From: Acetobacteraceae bacterium
GTDB lineage: Bacteria > Pseudomonadota > Alphaproteobacteria > Acetobacterales > Acetobacteraceae
Length of the DNA: 64,000 bases
Reading direction: 5' to 3'
NCBI GenBank assembly: GCA_947455205.1
Contig: CANGNF010000008.1
Coordinates: 82,044-146,043, forward strand
In this document: positions 46,012 through 53,472 of the stretch, piece by piece
How the letters are laid out: every line of letters begins with the position of its first letter
Position numbering within the stretch: position 1 is the stretch's first letter
Program-made: the position numbers and the translations under genes
The notes under the pieces: model-generated
What the model was told of the DNA's origin: nothing
The model's database searches: none
The model's input: only the letters and a program-made list of their open reading frames with translations

Positions 46012-46035
46012 CGGCCCTGCGGCGCCGGATGGAAT
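45996..46035 (+). repeat. Short direct repeat at the end of the MarR gene
   Basis: GCGCCGGATGGAAT occurs at 45996-46009, encoding the last residues of the regulator, and again at 46022-46035 just after its stop, a 26-bp step. It looks like a small tandem duplication that left a second copy of the gene's tail. Confidence 0.5.
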
Positions 46036-46097
46036 AGCCGTGGCGCGGCGCCGTGGCGCTGGTTATCGTTAGCCTGCAAACAATCGGCTGCCCTGGC

Positions 46098-46937
46098 ATG
46101 GATGCCTATCTCCGCCCCCGATCCCTGGACGAAGCGCTGGCCCTGCTGGCCGCCACCCCCGGCTGCCAGCTGCTGGCCGGCGGCACGGACGTCCTGCCCG
46201 CCCGCGCCGGCGCCGAGGTCTGGCTGCACGCGGACCGCCGCCCGCTGCTGGACCTTTCCGGCATCACCGCGCTGGCCGGCATCGCCGAAACGCCGGACGG
46301 CTGGCGCATCGGCGCCCTGGCCACCTGGGCGCAGCTCTGCGCCACGCCGCTGCCGCCGGCCTTCGACGGGCTGAAGCAGGCGGCGCGCCAGGTCGGCGGC
46401 GCCCAGGTGCAGAATCGCGGCACGCTGCTGGGCAACCTGTGCAACGCCTCCCCGGCGGCCGATGGCGCCCCGCCGCTGCTGGCGCTGGACGCGCGGGTGG
46501 AGCTGACCGGCCCGGCCGGCGCGCGGGTGCTGCCGCTGGGGGAATTCCTGCTCGGCAACCGGCGCACCGCGCTGGCGGCCGGGGAGATCGCCACCGCGCT
46601 GCTGCTGCCGAGGCCGCCGGAAGGCGCCCGCGGTGGCTTCCTCAAGCTGGGCGCGCGCAGCCACCTGGTCATCTCCATCGCCATGGTCGGCGGCGTGCTG
46701 GTGTTGGAAGAGGGCGTGGTGCGCCATGCCCGGCTGGCGGTGGGCGCCTGCGCCGCCACGGCGCAGCGGGTGCCGCTGGCGGAGGCGGCGCTGCTCGGCG
46801 CCGCGCCGGACCCGGCCCGCCTGCTGCCGGACCACCTGGCCGCGCTGACGCCGATCGACGATGTCCGCGCCAGCGCCGCCTATCGCCGGCACGCCAGCCT
46901 GGTGCTGCTGCAACGCCTGGTGGAGAGCCTGGCATGA
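46098..46937 (+). CDS. FAD-binding subunit of molybdenum hydroxylase (nicotinate dehydrogenase-type)
   Basis: 279 residues from ATG 46098; the ORF track begins 15 codons upstream. CoxM/XdhB-like: YLRPRSLDEALALLAATPGCQLLAGGTDVLP (FAD loop), LSGITALAGIAETPDGWRIGA, QNRGTLLGNLCNASPAADGAPPLLALDA and FLKLGARSHLVISIAMVGGV. It passes electrons from the Fe-S/Mo subunit to the acceptor. Its stop overlaps the next start (ATGA), so the two subunits are translationally coupled. Confidence 0.88.
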   Translation: MDAYLRPRSLDEALALLAATPGCQLLAGGTDVLPARAGAEVWLHADRRPLLDLSGITALAGIAETPDGWRIGALATWAQLCATPLPPAFDGLKQAARQVGGAQVQNRGTLLGNLCNASPAADGAPPLLALDARVELTGPAGARVLPLGEFLLGNRRTALAAGEIATALLLPRPPEGARGGFLKLGARSHLVISIAMVGGVLVLEEGVVRHARLAVGACAATAQRVPLAEAALLGAAPDPARLLPDHLAALTPIDDVRASAAYRRHASLVLLQRLVESLA

Positions 46938-49597
46938 CCACCCTGCTGCTGAACGGCGCCGCAGCGCATATCGACGCCGCCCCGCAGACCCGCCTTTCCG
47001 CCGCGCTGCGCGACGCCTGCGGCCTGACCGGCACCAAGGTGGGCTGCGATGCCGGCGACTGCGGCGCCTGCACCGTGCTGCTGGACGGCGCCCAGGTCTG
47101 TTCATGCCTGGTGCCGCTGGCCCAGGCCGAGGGCCGCGCCGTGACCACGGTGGAAGGCCTGGCCGCCACCCCGCAGGGCGCCGCGCTGCAGGCCGCCTTC
47201 CACGCCGCGGGCGCGGCGCAGTGCGGCATCTGCACGCCGGGCATGCTGATGGCGGCCAGCGACCTGTTGGCCCACACCCCCCACCCGACCGAGGCCGAGG
47301 TGCAGGCCGCGCTGGGCGGCGTGCTGTGCCGCTGCACCGGCTACCGCGCCATCATCGCCGCGGTACTGGCGGCGGGTACCGGCGCCAGACCGTCGGCCGC
47401 CGCGGTCCTGGCGGCGGGCGCCAACGCCCTGCCCCTCGGCGCGGTCGGCGACGCGCTCCCCCGTCTCGACGGCCTGCCCAAGCTGGACGGCACCGAGCGC
47501 TTCGGCGCCGACGACGCTCCGGCCGATGCGCTCTGGCTGCGGCCGATCCGCAGCCCCCACGCGCATGCCCGCTTCAGCATCGGCGATGCCTCCCACCTGC
47601 CGGTGCGCCTGCTGACCGCCGCCGATGTGCCCGGCCGCAACGGCTTCGGCATCTACCCGGATATCAAGGACCAGGCGGTCTTCGCCGAGGGCCTGGCGCG
47701 CTACCGTGGCGATTGCGTGGCCGCCCTGGTGGGAGAGCGCGCCGCCGTGGAATCGGTGCGTTGGGAGGACCTGCCGATCACCTGGCAGGAGTTGCCGCCG
47801 CTGACCGCCGCCACCGCGCCGGACGCCGCGCCGCTGCACCCGCGCTGGCCGGACAACATCCTGACCACCGGGCGGCTGCGCAGCGGCGAGACCGCGCCCC
47901 CCGCCGCCCATACCGCCCAGGGCCACTGGACCACCGGCTTCGTCGAGCACGCCTATATCGAGCCCGAGGCCGGCTGGGCCGAGCGCCATGGCGAGACCAT
48001 TCATGTGCATGGCTGCACCCAGGCGCCCTACATGGACCGGGATGAGGTCGCGGGCGTGCTGGGCATTCCGCTGGACAACGTCCGCATCATGCCCTCCGCC
48101 TGCGGTGGCGGGTTCGGCGGCAAGCTGGACGTCAGTTTCCAACCCATGGTCGCCGTGGCTGCCTGGCTGACGGGCCGGCCGGTGCGCGCGGTGTGGTCGC
48201 GCGGGGAAAGCCTGGCCAGCAGCACCAAGCGCCACCCCGCCAGCATCCACGCCAGCGCCGGCTGCGACGCGGAGGGCCGGCTGACCAGTTTCGAGTTCGA
48301 GGCCGACTACGACACCGGCGCCTATGCCAGCTGGGGGCCAACCGTGGCGGGCCGCGTGCCTGTGCATTGCATGGGGCCGTATCGCCTGCCCTTCGTGCGC
48401 AGCCAGGCGCGGGCGGTGCTGACCAACAACCCGCCCAGCGGCGCCTTCCGCGGCTTCGGCGTGCCGCAGGCCGCCATTGCCCAGGAAATGCTGTGGGACC
48501 AGCTGGCGGACCAGGCCGGCCTGGACCGGCTGGAGTTCCGCGTGCTGAACGCGCTGCGCGAAGGCGATGTGACCAATACCAGCCAGAAGCTGGAACACAG
48601 CGTCGGCCTGGTGGCATGCCTGGAAGCGCTGCGCCCGCACTGGCACGCGCTGCGCGCCGCCCGCCGCACCACCGGTCGCACGCGTGGCGGCGTCGGCGTT
48701 GCCTGCATGTGGTACGGCATCGGCAATACCGGCATGTCCAACCCCTCCACCATGCGCCTCACGCTGGCGCCGGACGGCCGGCTGACCTTCCACAACGGCG
48801 CGGTGGATATCGGCCAGGGCAGCACCACCGTGCTGGCGCAGATCGCCGCCGAGGCGCTGGGCCTGCCGGTCTCGGCCCTGCACCTGGTGCTGTACGACAC
48901 AGGCCTGACCGCCGACGCCGGGAAGACCAGCGCCAGCCGCCAGACCTTCGTCAGCGGCCGCGCCGCCCAGGGTGCCGGCGAGGCGCTGCGCGGCGAGATC
49001 CTTCGTCGCGCCAATGCCGGCCCCGACGCCCGGCTGACACTTTCGGATGGCAGGCTGCGGGTGAATGGCGAGGCGCTGCGCCTGGACTCCACGCTGGAGG
49101 GCCTGGGCAGCTGGGACCCACCCACCGTGCCGCTGGACGCCGATGGCCAGGGCATCCCCTACGCCACCTACGGCTTCGCCGCTCAGCTCGCCGCGCTGGA
49201 GGTGGACATGGATCTGGGCACCATTCACCTGCAGAAGATCGTCGCGGCGCATGATGTCGGCCGCGCCATCAACCCCATGCTGGTCCGCGGCCAGGTGGAA
49301 GGCGGCATCGCCCAGGGCATCGGCCTGGCGCTGATGGAGGAATACCTGCCCGGCCGGACCGAGAACCTGCACGACTACCTGATCCCGACCATCGGCGACG
49401 TGCCGGAGATCAAGACCATCCTGGTCGAGGCGCGCGAACCGCTCGGCCCCTTCGGCGCCAAGGGCATCGGCGAGCCGGCGCTGGTGCCGACCGCGCCGGC
49501 CATCCTCTCGGCCATCCGCGACGCCACCGGCGCCACGCTGCGCCGCGTACCCGCCCTGCCACATCGCGTGCTGGAGGCCATTCGTGAGCACCGATAG
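46934..49597 (+). CDS. Fused 2Fe-2S / molybdopterin-binding hydroxylase subunit (putative nicotinate dehydrogenase)
   Basis: 887 residues from ATG 46934. Residues 1-~155 are a two-cluster ferredoxin module with GCDAGDCGACTVLLDG, CGICTPGMLMAASDLL and CRCTGYRAII. After a short Ala-rich linker comes a xanthine-dehydrogenase-type molybdopterin domain: FVEHAYIEPEAGWA, SACGGGFGGKLDVS, NNPPSGAFRGFGVPQ, DIGQGSTTVLAQIAAEAL and the active-site Glu in AKGIGEPALVPTAPA. Most family members encode these parts separately, so this is a natural fusion. Context (reductase and enamidase) points to 6-hydroxylation of nicotinate; other N-heterocycles are possible. Confidence 0.85.
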   Translation: MTTLLLNGAAAHIDAAPQTRLSAALRDACGLTGTKVGCDAGDCGACTVLLDGAQVCSCLVPLAQAEGRAVTTVEGLAATPQGAALQAAFHAAGAAQCGICTPGMLMAASDLLAHTPHPTEAEVQAALGGVLCRCTGYRAIIAAVLAAGTGARPSAAAVLAAGANALPLGAVGDALPRLDGLPKLDGTERFGADDAPADALWLRPIRSPHAHARFSIGDASHLPVRLLTAADVPGRNGFGIYPDIKDQAVFAEGLARYRGDCVAALVGERAAVESVRWEDLPITWQELPPLTAATAPDAAPLHPRWPDNILTTGRLRSGETAPPAAHTAQGHWTTGFVEHAYIEPEAGWAERHGETIHVHGCTQAPYMDRDEVAGVLGIPLDNVRIMPSACGGGFGGKLDVSFQPMVAVAAWLTGRPVRAVWSRGESLASSTKRHPASIHASAGCDAEGRLTSFEFEADYDTGAYASWGPTVAGRVPVHCMGPYRLPFVRSQARAVLTNNPPSGAFRGFGVPQAAIAQEMLWDQLADQAGLDRLEFRVLNALREGDVTNTSQKLEHSVGLVACLEALRPHWHALRAARRTTGRTRGGVGVACMWYGIGNTGMSNPSTMRLTLAPDGRLTFHNGAVDIGQGSTTVLAQIAAEALGLPVSALHLVLYDTGLTADAGKTSASRQTFVSGRAAQGAGEALRGEILRRANAGPDARLTLSDGRLRVNGEALRLDSTLEGLGSWDPPTVPLDADGQGIPYATYGFAAQLAALEVDMDLGTIHLQKIVAAHDVGRAINPMLVRGQVEGGIAQGIGLALMEEYLPGRTENLHDYLIPTIGDVPEIKTILVEAREPLGPFGAKGIGEPALVPTAPAILSAIRDATGATLRRVPALPHRVLEAIREHR

Positions 49598-50999
49598 AAC
49601 CGCCCTGTTCGGCGCCCGCGAGGGCAACGAAGGCATCATCCGCTGCGACGCCTGCCCGGTGCTGTGCCGGATCCGCCCCGGCCGCGCCGGCGCCTGCGCC
49701 CGCTACGCCAACAAGGATGGCGAGCTGATCCGCACTGACCCGCTGGTGCTGCTGGAAAGCGGGGAGCGCAGCTTCGTCACCGGCATCGGCAGCGGCACCA
49801 CCTACCCTGACTACAAGCCGGCGCCCTTTATCGTCGGCGCCACGCATGAGGGCGTGGACACCGTCACGGTCGTCACCGAGGGCATGTTCAGCTACTGCGG
49901 CCTGAAGGTGAAGATCGACACCGACCGGCATCTCGGCGACGAGACGGCGGCGGTGCGGGTGAATGGCGAGCAGATCGGCCATGTCACCTCGGCCGAATAC
50001 GGCAGCCAGATGCTCTCGCTCGGCGGCGTTCACCACCTGGTCGGCGGCAGCAAGAAGGAGGGCAACGCCACCTGCGCCGCCATGCTGACCCTGGCCAATC
50101 GCGGCGCTGTCGAAGTGACCATCGACGGCGGCGCCACCATCATGCTGCAGGCGGGCACCCAGCCCATCGTCAACGGCAGGCCGGAAGCGCGGATGCGCGT
50201 GGGGTGCGGCAGCGCCGCCATCGGCATCTTCGCCCAGCAATGGCACGGCCATGTGGACGAGGTGATCGTGGTGGACGACCACATCACCGGCGTGCTGAGC
50301 GAACACCAGGCCGGCAAGTGCCTGGACATTCCGCCCGCCGGCATCCGCGTCCGCGGGCGGCGCAGCACGCCGGGGCGCTACTTCCAGGTCGCCAACCCCG
50401 GCACCGGCTGGGGCGGCACCGACATCACCGAGCCGCTCAGCATCATCGAGAGCATCGACCCCAAGGTGGCCCGCCCCGGCCTGCGCCTGCTGCTGACCAG
50501 CACCACCGGCGAGGACGCGATGTTCTGCGTCCTGGACGAGGAGCTGCGCCCGCGCGAGGCCGCCATGCCGCCGGAGGTGCAGCTGGTGGTGGACCGCATC
50601 GGCGAGAACTGCGAACCGGCGTTGACCAGCATCCTATTCATCGCCGGCGCCGGTGGCAGCCTGCGCGCAGGGGTAACGGAGAACCCGATATTGCTGACCC
50701 GCGCGGTGCAGGCCGGCCAGGTGCGGGTGACCATGGGCGGCGCGCCTTGCTACCTCTGGCCGGGTGGCGGCATCACCATCATGGCGGATGTGCTGCGGAT
50801 GCCGCGCGACAGCTTCGGCTATGTGCCCACCCCCGCGCTGGTGGCGCCGCTGGAGTTCACGCTGAACGCCGCCGCCTACGCCGCGTTGGGGGGGCACATG
50901 CAGCACGTGCAACCCGCCGAACGCATCCTGGCCGAGTACGGCGCCGCCGCCCGCCACGACGCGCCGGCGCCGGAAAACCCATGGCCCACAGCGCCGTAA
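49584..50999 (+). CDS. hnr: 6-hydroxynicotinate reductase-like iron-sulfur enzyme
   Basis: 471 residues from GTG 49584, overlapping the hydroxylase by 14 bp. An N-terminal four-Cys cluster motif CDACPVLCRIRPGRAGAC resembles an Fe-S site. It is followed by SFVTGIGSGTTYPDYKPAPF, MFSYCGLKVKIDTDRHLG, LGGVHHLVGGSKKEGNATC and VNGRPEARMRVGCGSAAIG. The family reduces 6-hydroxynicotinate to 1,4,5,6-tetrahydro-6-oxonicotinate with reduced ferredoxin, the substrate of the enamidase encoded nearby. Identification rests on family recall plus context. Two ferredoxin genes lie about 2 kb downstream. Confidence 0.75.
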   Translation: MSTDRTALFGAREGNEGIIRCDACPVLCRIRPGRAGACARYANKDGELIRTDPLVLLESGERSFVTGIGSGTTYPDYKPAPFIVGATHEGVDTVTVVTEGMFSYCGLKVKIDTDRHLGDETAAVRVNGEQIGHVTSAEYGSQMLSLGGVHHLVGGSKKEGNATCAAMLTLANRGAVEVTIDGGATIMLQAGTQPIVNGRPEARMRVGCGSAAIGIFAQQWHGHVDEVIVVDDHITGVLSEHQAGKCLDIPPAGIRVRGRRSTPGRYFQVANPGTGWGGTDITEPLSIIESIDPKVARPGLRLLLTSTTGEDAMFCVLDEELRPREAAMPPEVQLVVDRIGENCEPALTSILFIAGAGGSLRAGVTENPILLTRAVQAGQVRVTMGGAPCYLWPGGGITIMADVLRMPRDSFGYVPTPALVAPLEFTLNAAAYAALGGHMQHVQPAERILAEYGAAARHDAPAPENPWPTAP

Positions 51000-51826
51000 C
51001 CCTGCCCGATGGCCGCCTGCATCTGCAGGAAGGCCCCATCGACATCGTCATCGGCCTGTCCGGCACCCGCGCCGCGCTGGTGGAAGCCCGCGCCCGCGCC
51101 GAAGCCGCCTTCGCCGGGCTGCTAGGCGCGCTGGCGGCGGAGCTGCCGCTGCTGCGCGCGGCGCTGGCGGTGGACATGCCGGCGGCGCGGCACCCGGTGG
51201 CGCAGCGCATGGTCGCCGCCTGCTGGCCGCATCGGCGCGGCTTCATCACCCCCATGGCCGCGGTGGCCGGCGCGGTGGCCGAGCATATCCGCGACGCGCT
51301 GGCAGAAACGCCAGGCCTGGCCACCGCCTATGTCAACAATGGCGGCGACATCGCGCTGCACCTGGCGCCGGGCCAGCGGCTGCATATCGGCCTGGTCCAT
51401 CACCTGGCCCATGCCGCGCCGGAAGGCCTGGTGCGGGTGCGGGCGGAGGACCCGGTGCGCGGCATCGCCACTTCTGGCTGGCCCGGCCGCAGCTTCTCGC
51501 GCGGCATCGCCGATGCGGTGACGGTGCTGGCGCGGGATGCCGCTGCCGCCGATGCCTGCGCCACCGTCATCGCCAATGCCTGCGACGTGGCGCACCCGGC
51601 CATCCAACGCGCCCCCGCCAGCAGCCTGGACCCCGACAGCGACCTGGGCGACCTGCTGGTCACCACCGCCGTCGGCCCACTGCCGCCGGAAGCCGTTGCC
51701 GCCGCGCTGGAAGCCGGCGAGGCCATGGCGGAAACCCTGCTGGCGCGCGGCCTGATCCATGCCGCGCTGCTGGCGGTGGGGGACGACCTCCGCACTGTCG
51801 GCACGCCGCTGCTGAGCCATGGCTGA
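50981..51826 (+). CDS. UPF0280 (ApbE-like) family protein
   Basis: 281 residues from ATG 50981, overlapping the reductase gene by 19 bp in another frame. Hallmarks: LPDGRLHLQEGPIDIVIGLSG, ELPLLRAALAVDMPAARHPVAQRM, FITPMAAVAGAVAEHI, AYVNNGGDIALHLAPGQ and IATSGWPGRSFSRGIADAVTVLA. The fold is related to ApbE flavin transferases. The tight overlap with the reductase gene suggests it matures that enzyme, for example by flavin insertion; this is inferred. Confidence 0.83.
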   Translation: MAHSAVTLPDGRLHLQEGPIDIVIGLSGTRAALVEARARAEAAFAGLLGALAAELPLLRAALAVDMPAARHPVAQRMVAACWPHRRGFITPMAAVAGAVAEHIRDALAETPGLATAYVNNGGDIALHLAPGQRLHIGLVHHLAHAAPEGLVRVRAEDPVRGIATSGWPGRSFSRGIADAVTVLARDAAAADACATVIANACDVAHPAIQRAPASSLDPDSDLGDLLVTTAVGPLPPEAVAAALEAGEAMAETLLARGLIHAALLAVGDDLRTVGTPLLSHG

Positions 51827-51834
51827 TCGTCCGC

Positions 51835-51909
51835 GCCGTATACGGCAGACCGCCACAGCAGCCCTATCGGCGGCAAAAACCGATTGACGCGGCCCCCGCC
51901 GTATACGAC
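51835..51909 (+). promoter_or_regulatory. Operator-like GTATAC palindrome pair and promoter of the HDO/ferredoxin unit
   Basis: GCCGTATACGGC (51835-51846, perfect 12-bp palindrome) and GCCGTATACGAC (51898-51909, one mismatch) are centred 63 bp apart, six helical turns. TTGACG at 51884 is -35-like and the second palindrome covers the place expected for -10. Such a spacing suits a dimer pair binding on one face and looping. GTATAC is otherwise rare in this GC-rich window. The regulator is unknown. Confidence 0.55.
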
Positions 51910-51942
51910 GATGCGCCACCCCACCCGCAGGAGAGCCCCGCG

Positions 51943-52674
51943 ATGACCGCGCTGATGAACCAGGACGAATTCCGCACCGCGCTGGAAAACGCCATCAAGG
52001 GCAAGAGCGCGAACAAGTCGCCGTTCAGCGTCGCCTGGGCCTCGGGCAAGCTCTCGCGTGAGCACCTCTGCCGCTGGGCCGAGAACCACTACCACTATGT
52101 CGGCCCCTTCGCCGACTACCTGGGCTACGTCTATGGCCGCATGCCGGCGCAGTACCAGGAGGCCAAGGACTTCCTGCTGGCCAACATGTACGAGGAAGAG
52201 ATCGGCGGCGACCGCCACACCGACCTGCTGATCCGCTTCGCCGAGTCCTGCGGCACCACGCGCGAGCGGGTGAAGGACGAGAACAACATGTCCGCCACCA
52301 CCCGCGCCCTGCAGGCCTGGTGCTACTGCGTGGCCATGCGGGAAGACCCGATCGTCGCCGTCGCCGGCCTGGTGGTCGGGCTTGAGAGCCAGGTGCCCAG
52401 CATCTACCGCCGCCAGACCCCGACCCTGCGCGAGAAGTACGGCTTCACCGACGAGGAGGTCGAGTTCTTCGACCTGCACATCGTCTCCGACGAGATCCAT
52501 GGCGAGCGCGGCTACCAGATCGTGCTGGAGCACGCGACCACGGTCGAGCTGCAGCAGAAGTGCCTGAAGATCTGCGAGATCGGCGCCGAGATGCGGCTGC
52601 TGTACACGACGGCGCTGTACAACGACTACGTCGCCAGCGACCTGTCGCTGGCCGACCTGGACATGGCCGCCTGA
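51943..52674 (+). CDS. Heme-oxygenase-like di-metal oxidase (HDO; TenA/PqqC-fold)
   Basis: 243 residues from ATG 51943, after AGGAGAG. All-helical TenA/PqqC-like protein: LSREHLCRWAENHYHYVGPFADYL, FLLANMYEEEIGGDRHTDLL, VAGLVVGLESQVPSIYRR and FFDLHIVSDEIHGERGYQIV. A full six-ligand HDO set can be placed at Glu85, His92, Glu148, His179, Asp183 and His186, with the H-x3-D-x2-H motif intact. This spacing is like the di-iron CADD group. Members activate O2 for N- or C-oxidation, decarboxylation or C-C cleavage. Followed by two ferredoxin genes that could supply electrons. Substrate unknown. Confidence 0.82.
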   Translation: MTALMNQDEFRTALENAIKGKSANKSPFSVAWASGKLSREHLCRWAENHYHYVGPFADYLGYVYGRMPAQYQEAKDFLLANMYEEEIGGDRHTDLLIRFAESCGTTRERVKDENNMSATTRALQAWCYCVAMREDPIVAVAGLVVGLESQVPSIYRRQTPTLREKYGFTDEEVEFFDLHIVSDEIHGERGYQIVLEHATTVELQQKCLKICEIGAEMRLLYTTALYNDYVASDLSLADLDMAA

Positions 52675-52704
52675 TTTTGTGGGCAACCACGTTGCCCACA
52701 AAAT
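52674..52704. terminator. Perfect 14-3-14 inverted repeat after the HDO gene
   Basis: ATTTTGTGGGCAAC (52674-52687) and GTTGCCCACAAAAT (52691-52704) pair exactly around CAC, beginning at the last base of the stop codon. Probably an attenuator or terminator between the oxidase and ferredoxin genes. Its architecture is identical to that of the repeat at 53823-53853. Confidence 0.6.
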
Positions 52705-52731
52705 GAGGCCATTTCCGCCCTCAAGCGCGTC

Positions 52732-52833
52732 GTGCGAGCAGCACGCCTGCGGCGTGGGCGCGGCCATCCGGCCGCTTGCCTTGCGCCGGACAACCGGCGG
52801 GCGCCGTTCGGCGCCTCGGCCCGGGGCTGGGCC
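52732..52833. repeat. Cluster of six consecutive short palindromes
   Basis: Six stem-loops are packed head to tail before the first ferredoxin gene: GTGC/GCAC (52732-52744), CACGCC-TGC-GGCGTG (52742-52756), GCGGCC-ATCC-GGCCGC (52760-52775), CGCCGG-ACAA-CCGGCG (52784-52799), GGCGCC-GTTC-GGCGCC (52800-52815) and GGCCC/GGGCC (52818-52833). Together with the 14-3-14 repeat they fill most of the 184-bp gap. A REP-like element or structured leader is likely. Confidence 0.6.
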
Positions 52834-52858
52834 CCGTGCCGCATTCATGAGGAACCGC

Positions 52859-53155
52859 ATGCCCTCCGTCACCTTCCGCGTCGGCGACCAGGCCTTCACC
52901 GAGGAGGTGGCGGACAACACCAACCTGGTGGTCCGCGCCGGCATCAAGAAGTTCCCCTTCCCGCACCTGAAGTACAAGTGCGGCATGGGCAAGTGCGGCA
53001 CCTGCGCCTGCCGCGTGCTGGCGGGCGCGGATGCACTGCCGGAGCCGAACTGGAAGGAAGAGAAGGTGCTGGGCCACCGCCTGGCGCAGGGCTGGCGGCT
53101 GGGCTGCCAGCTCTGGCTGCATCACGACCTTGAACTGACGCAGGACCGCCCCTGA
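52859..53155 (+). CDS. 2Fe-2S ferredoxin
   Basis: 98 residues from ATG 52859 behind TGAGGAA; the ORF track's upstream 60 codons read through palindromes and are not coding. Beta-grasp ferredoxin with the plant-type ligand pattern C-x4-C-x2-C in KYKCGMGKCGTCACRVL and the fourth Cys in WRLGCQLWLHHD. A soluble electron carrier. Its stop and the next start share bases (TGATG), coupling it to the 105-residue protein and the second ferredoxin. Confidence 0.88.
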   Translation: MPSVTFRVGDQAFTEEVADNTNLVVRAGIKKFPFPHLKYKCGMGKCGTCACRVLAGADALPEPNWKEEKVLGHRLAQGWRLGCQLWLHHDLELTQDRP

Positions 53156-53472
53156 TGTACGCCATCCTGACCAGCAAGCCCGGCCAGTACCGGACCGAGA
53201 TCGCCGCCGGCGTCACCCCGGTGGAAGCCTATGACTACGTCTTCTGCGGCGCCGTCCGCGCCCGCTTCGTCATCGCCGAACTGGGCGACGCCAAGCGCCT
53301 GCACGTGATCGACGAAGGCACCCCGCCCACGGTCAACAAGGTGCCGGTGAAGTTCTTCCCCAGCTTCGCCACGCTGGAAGCGGCGCGGCGCGAGCTGCAG
53401 CACCTGGTCAAGTTCGGCTCCATGCAGGTGGCGCTGGACCCCGTCCCGCTGCCGCGTGCGGTTGCCGCCTGA
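53155..53472 (+). CDS. Unrecognised 105-residue protein between two ferredoxins
   Basis: ATG 53155, coupled on both sides by TGATG overlaps, so it is certainly translated with the ferredoxins. I do not recognise the family. It is soluble with mixed alpha/beta character: MYAILTSKPGQYRTEIAAG, VTPVEAYDYVFCGAVRARFVIAEL, RLHVIDEGTPPTVNKVPVK, FFPSFATLEAARRELQHLVK. There is one Cys only, so it is not itself an Fe-S protein. Position suggests an adaptor, a chaperone or a component of an electron-transfer complex. Confidence 0.8.
   Translation: MYAILTSKPGQYRTEIAAGVTPVEAYDYVFCGAVRARFVIAELGDAKRLHVIDEGTPPTVNKVPVKFFPSFATLEAARRELQHLVKFGSMQVALDPVPLPRAVAA

Noticed and set aside
47102-49639. 845-residue minus-strand ORF
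   Set aside because: Antisense shadow of the fused hydroxylase gene.
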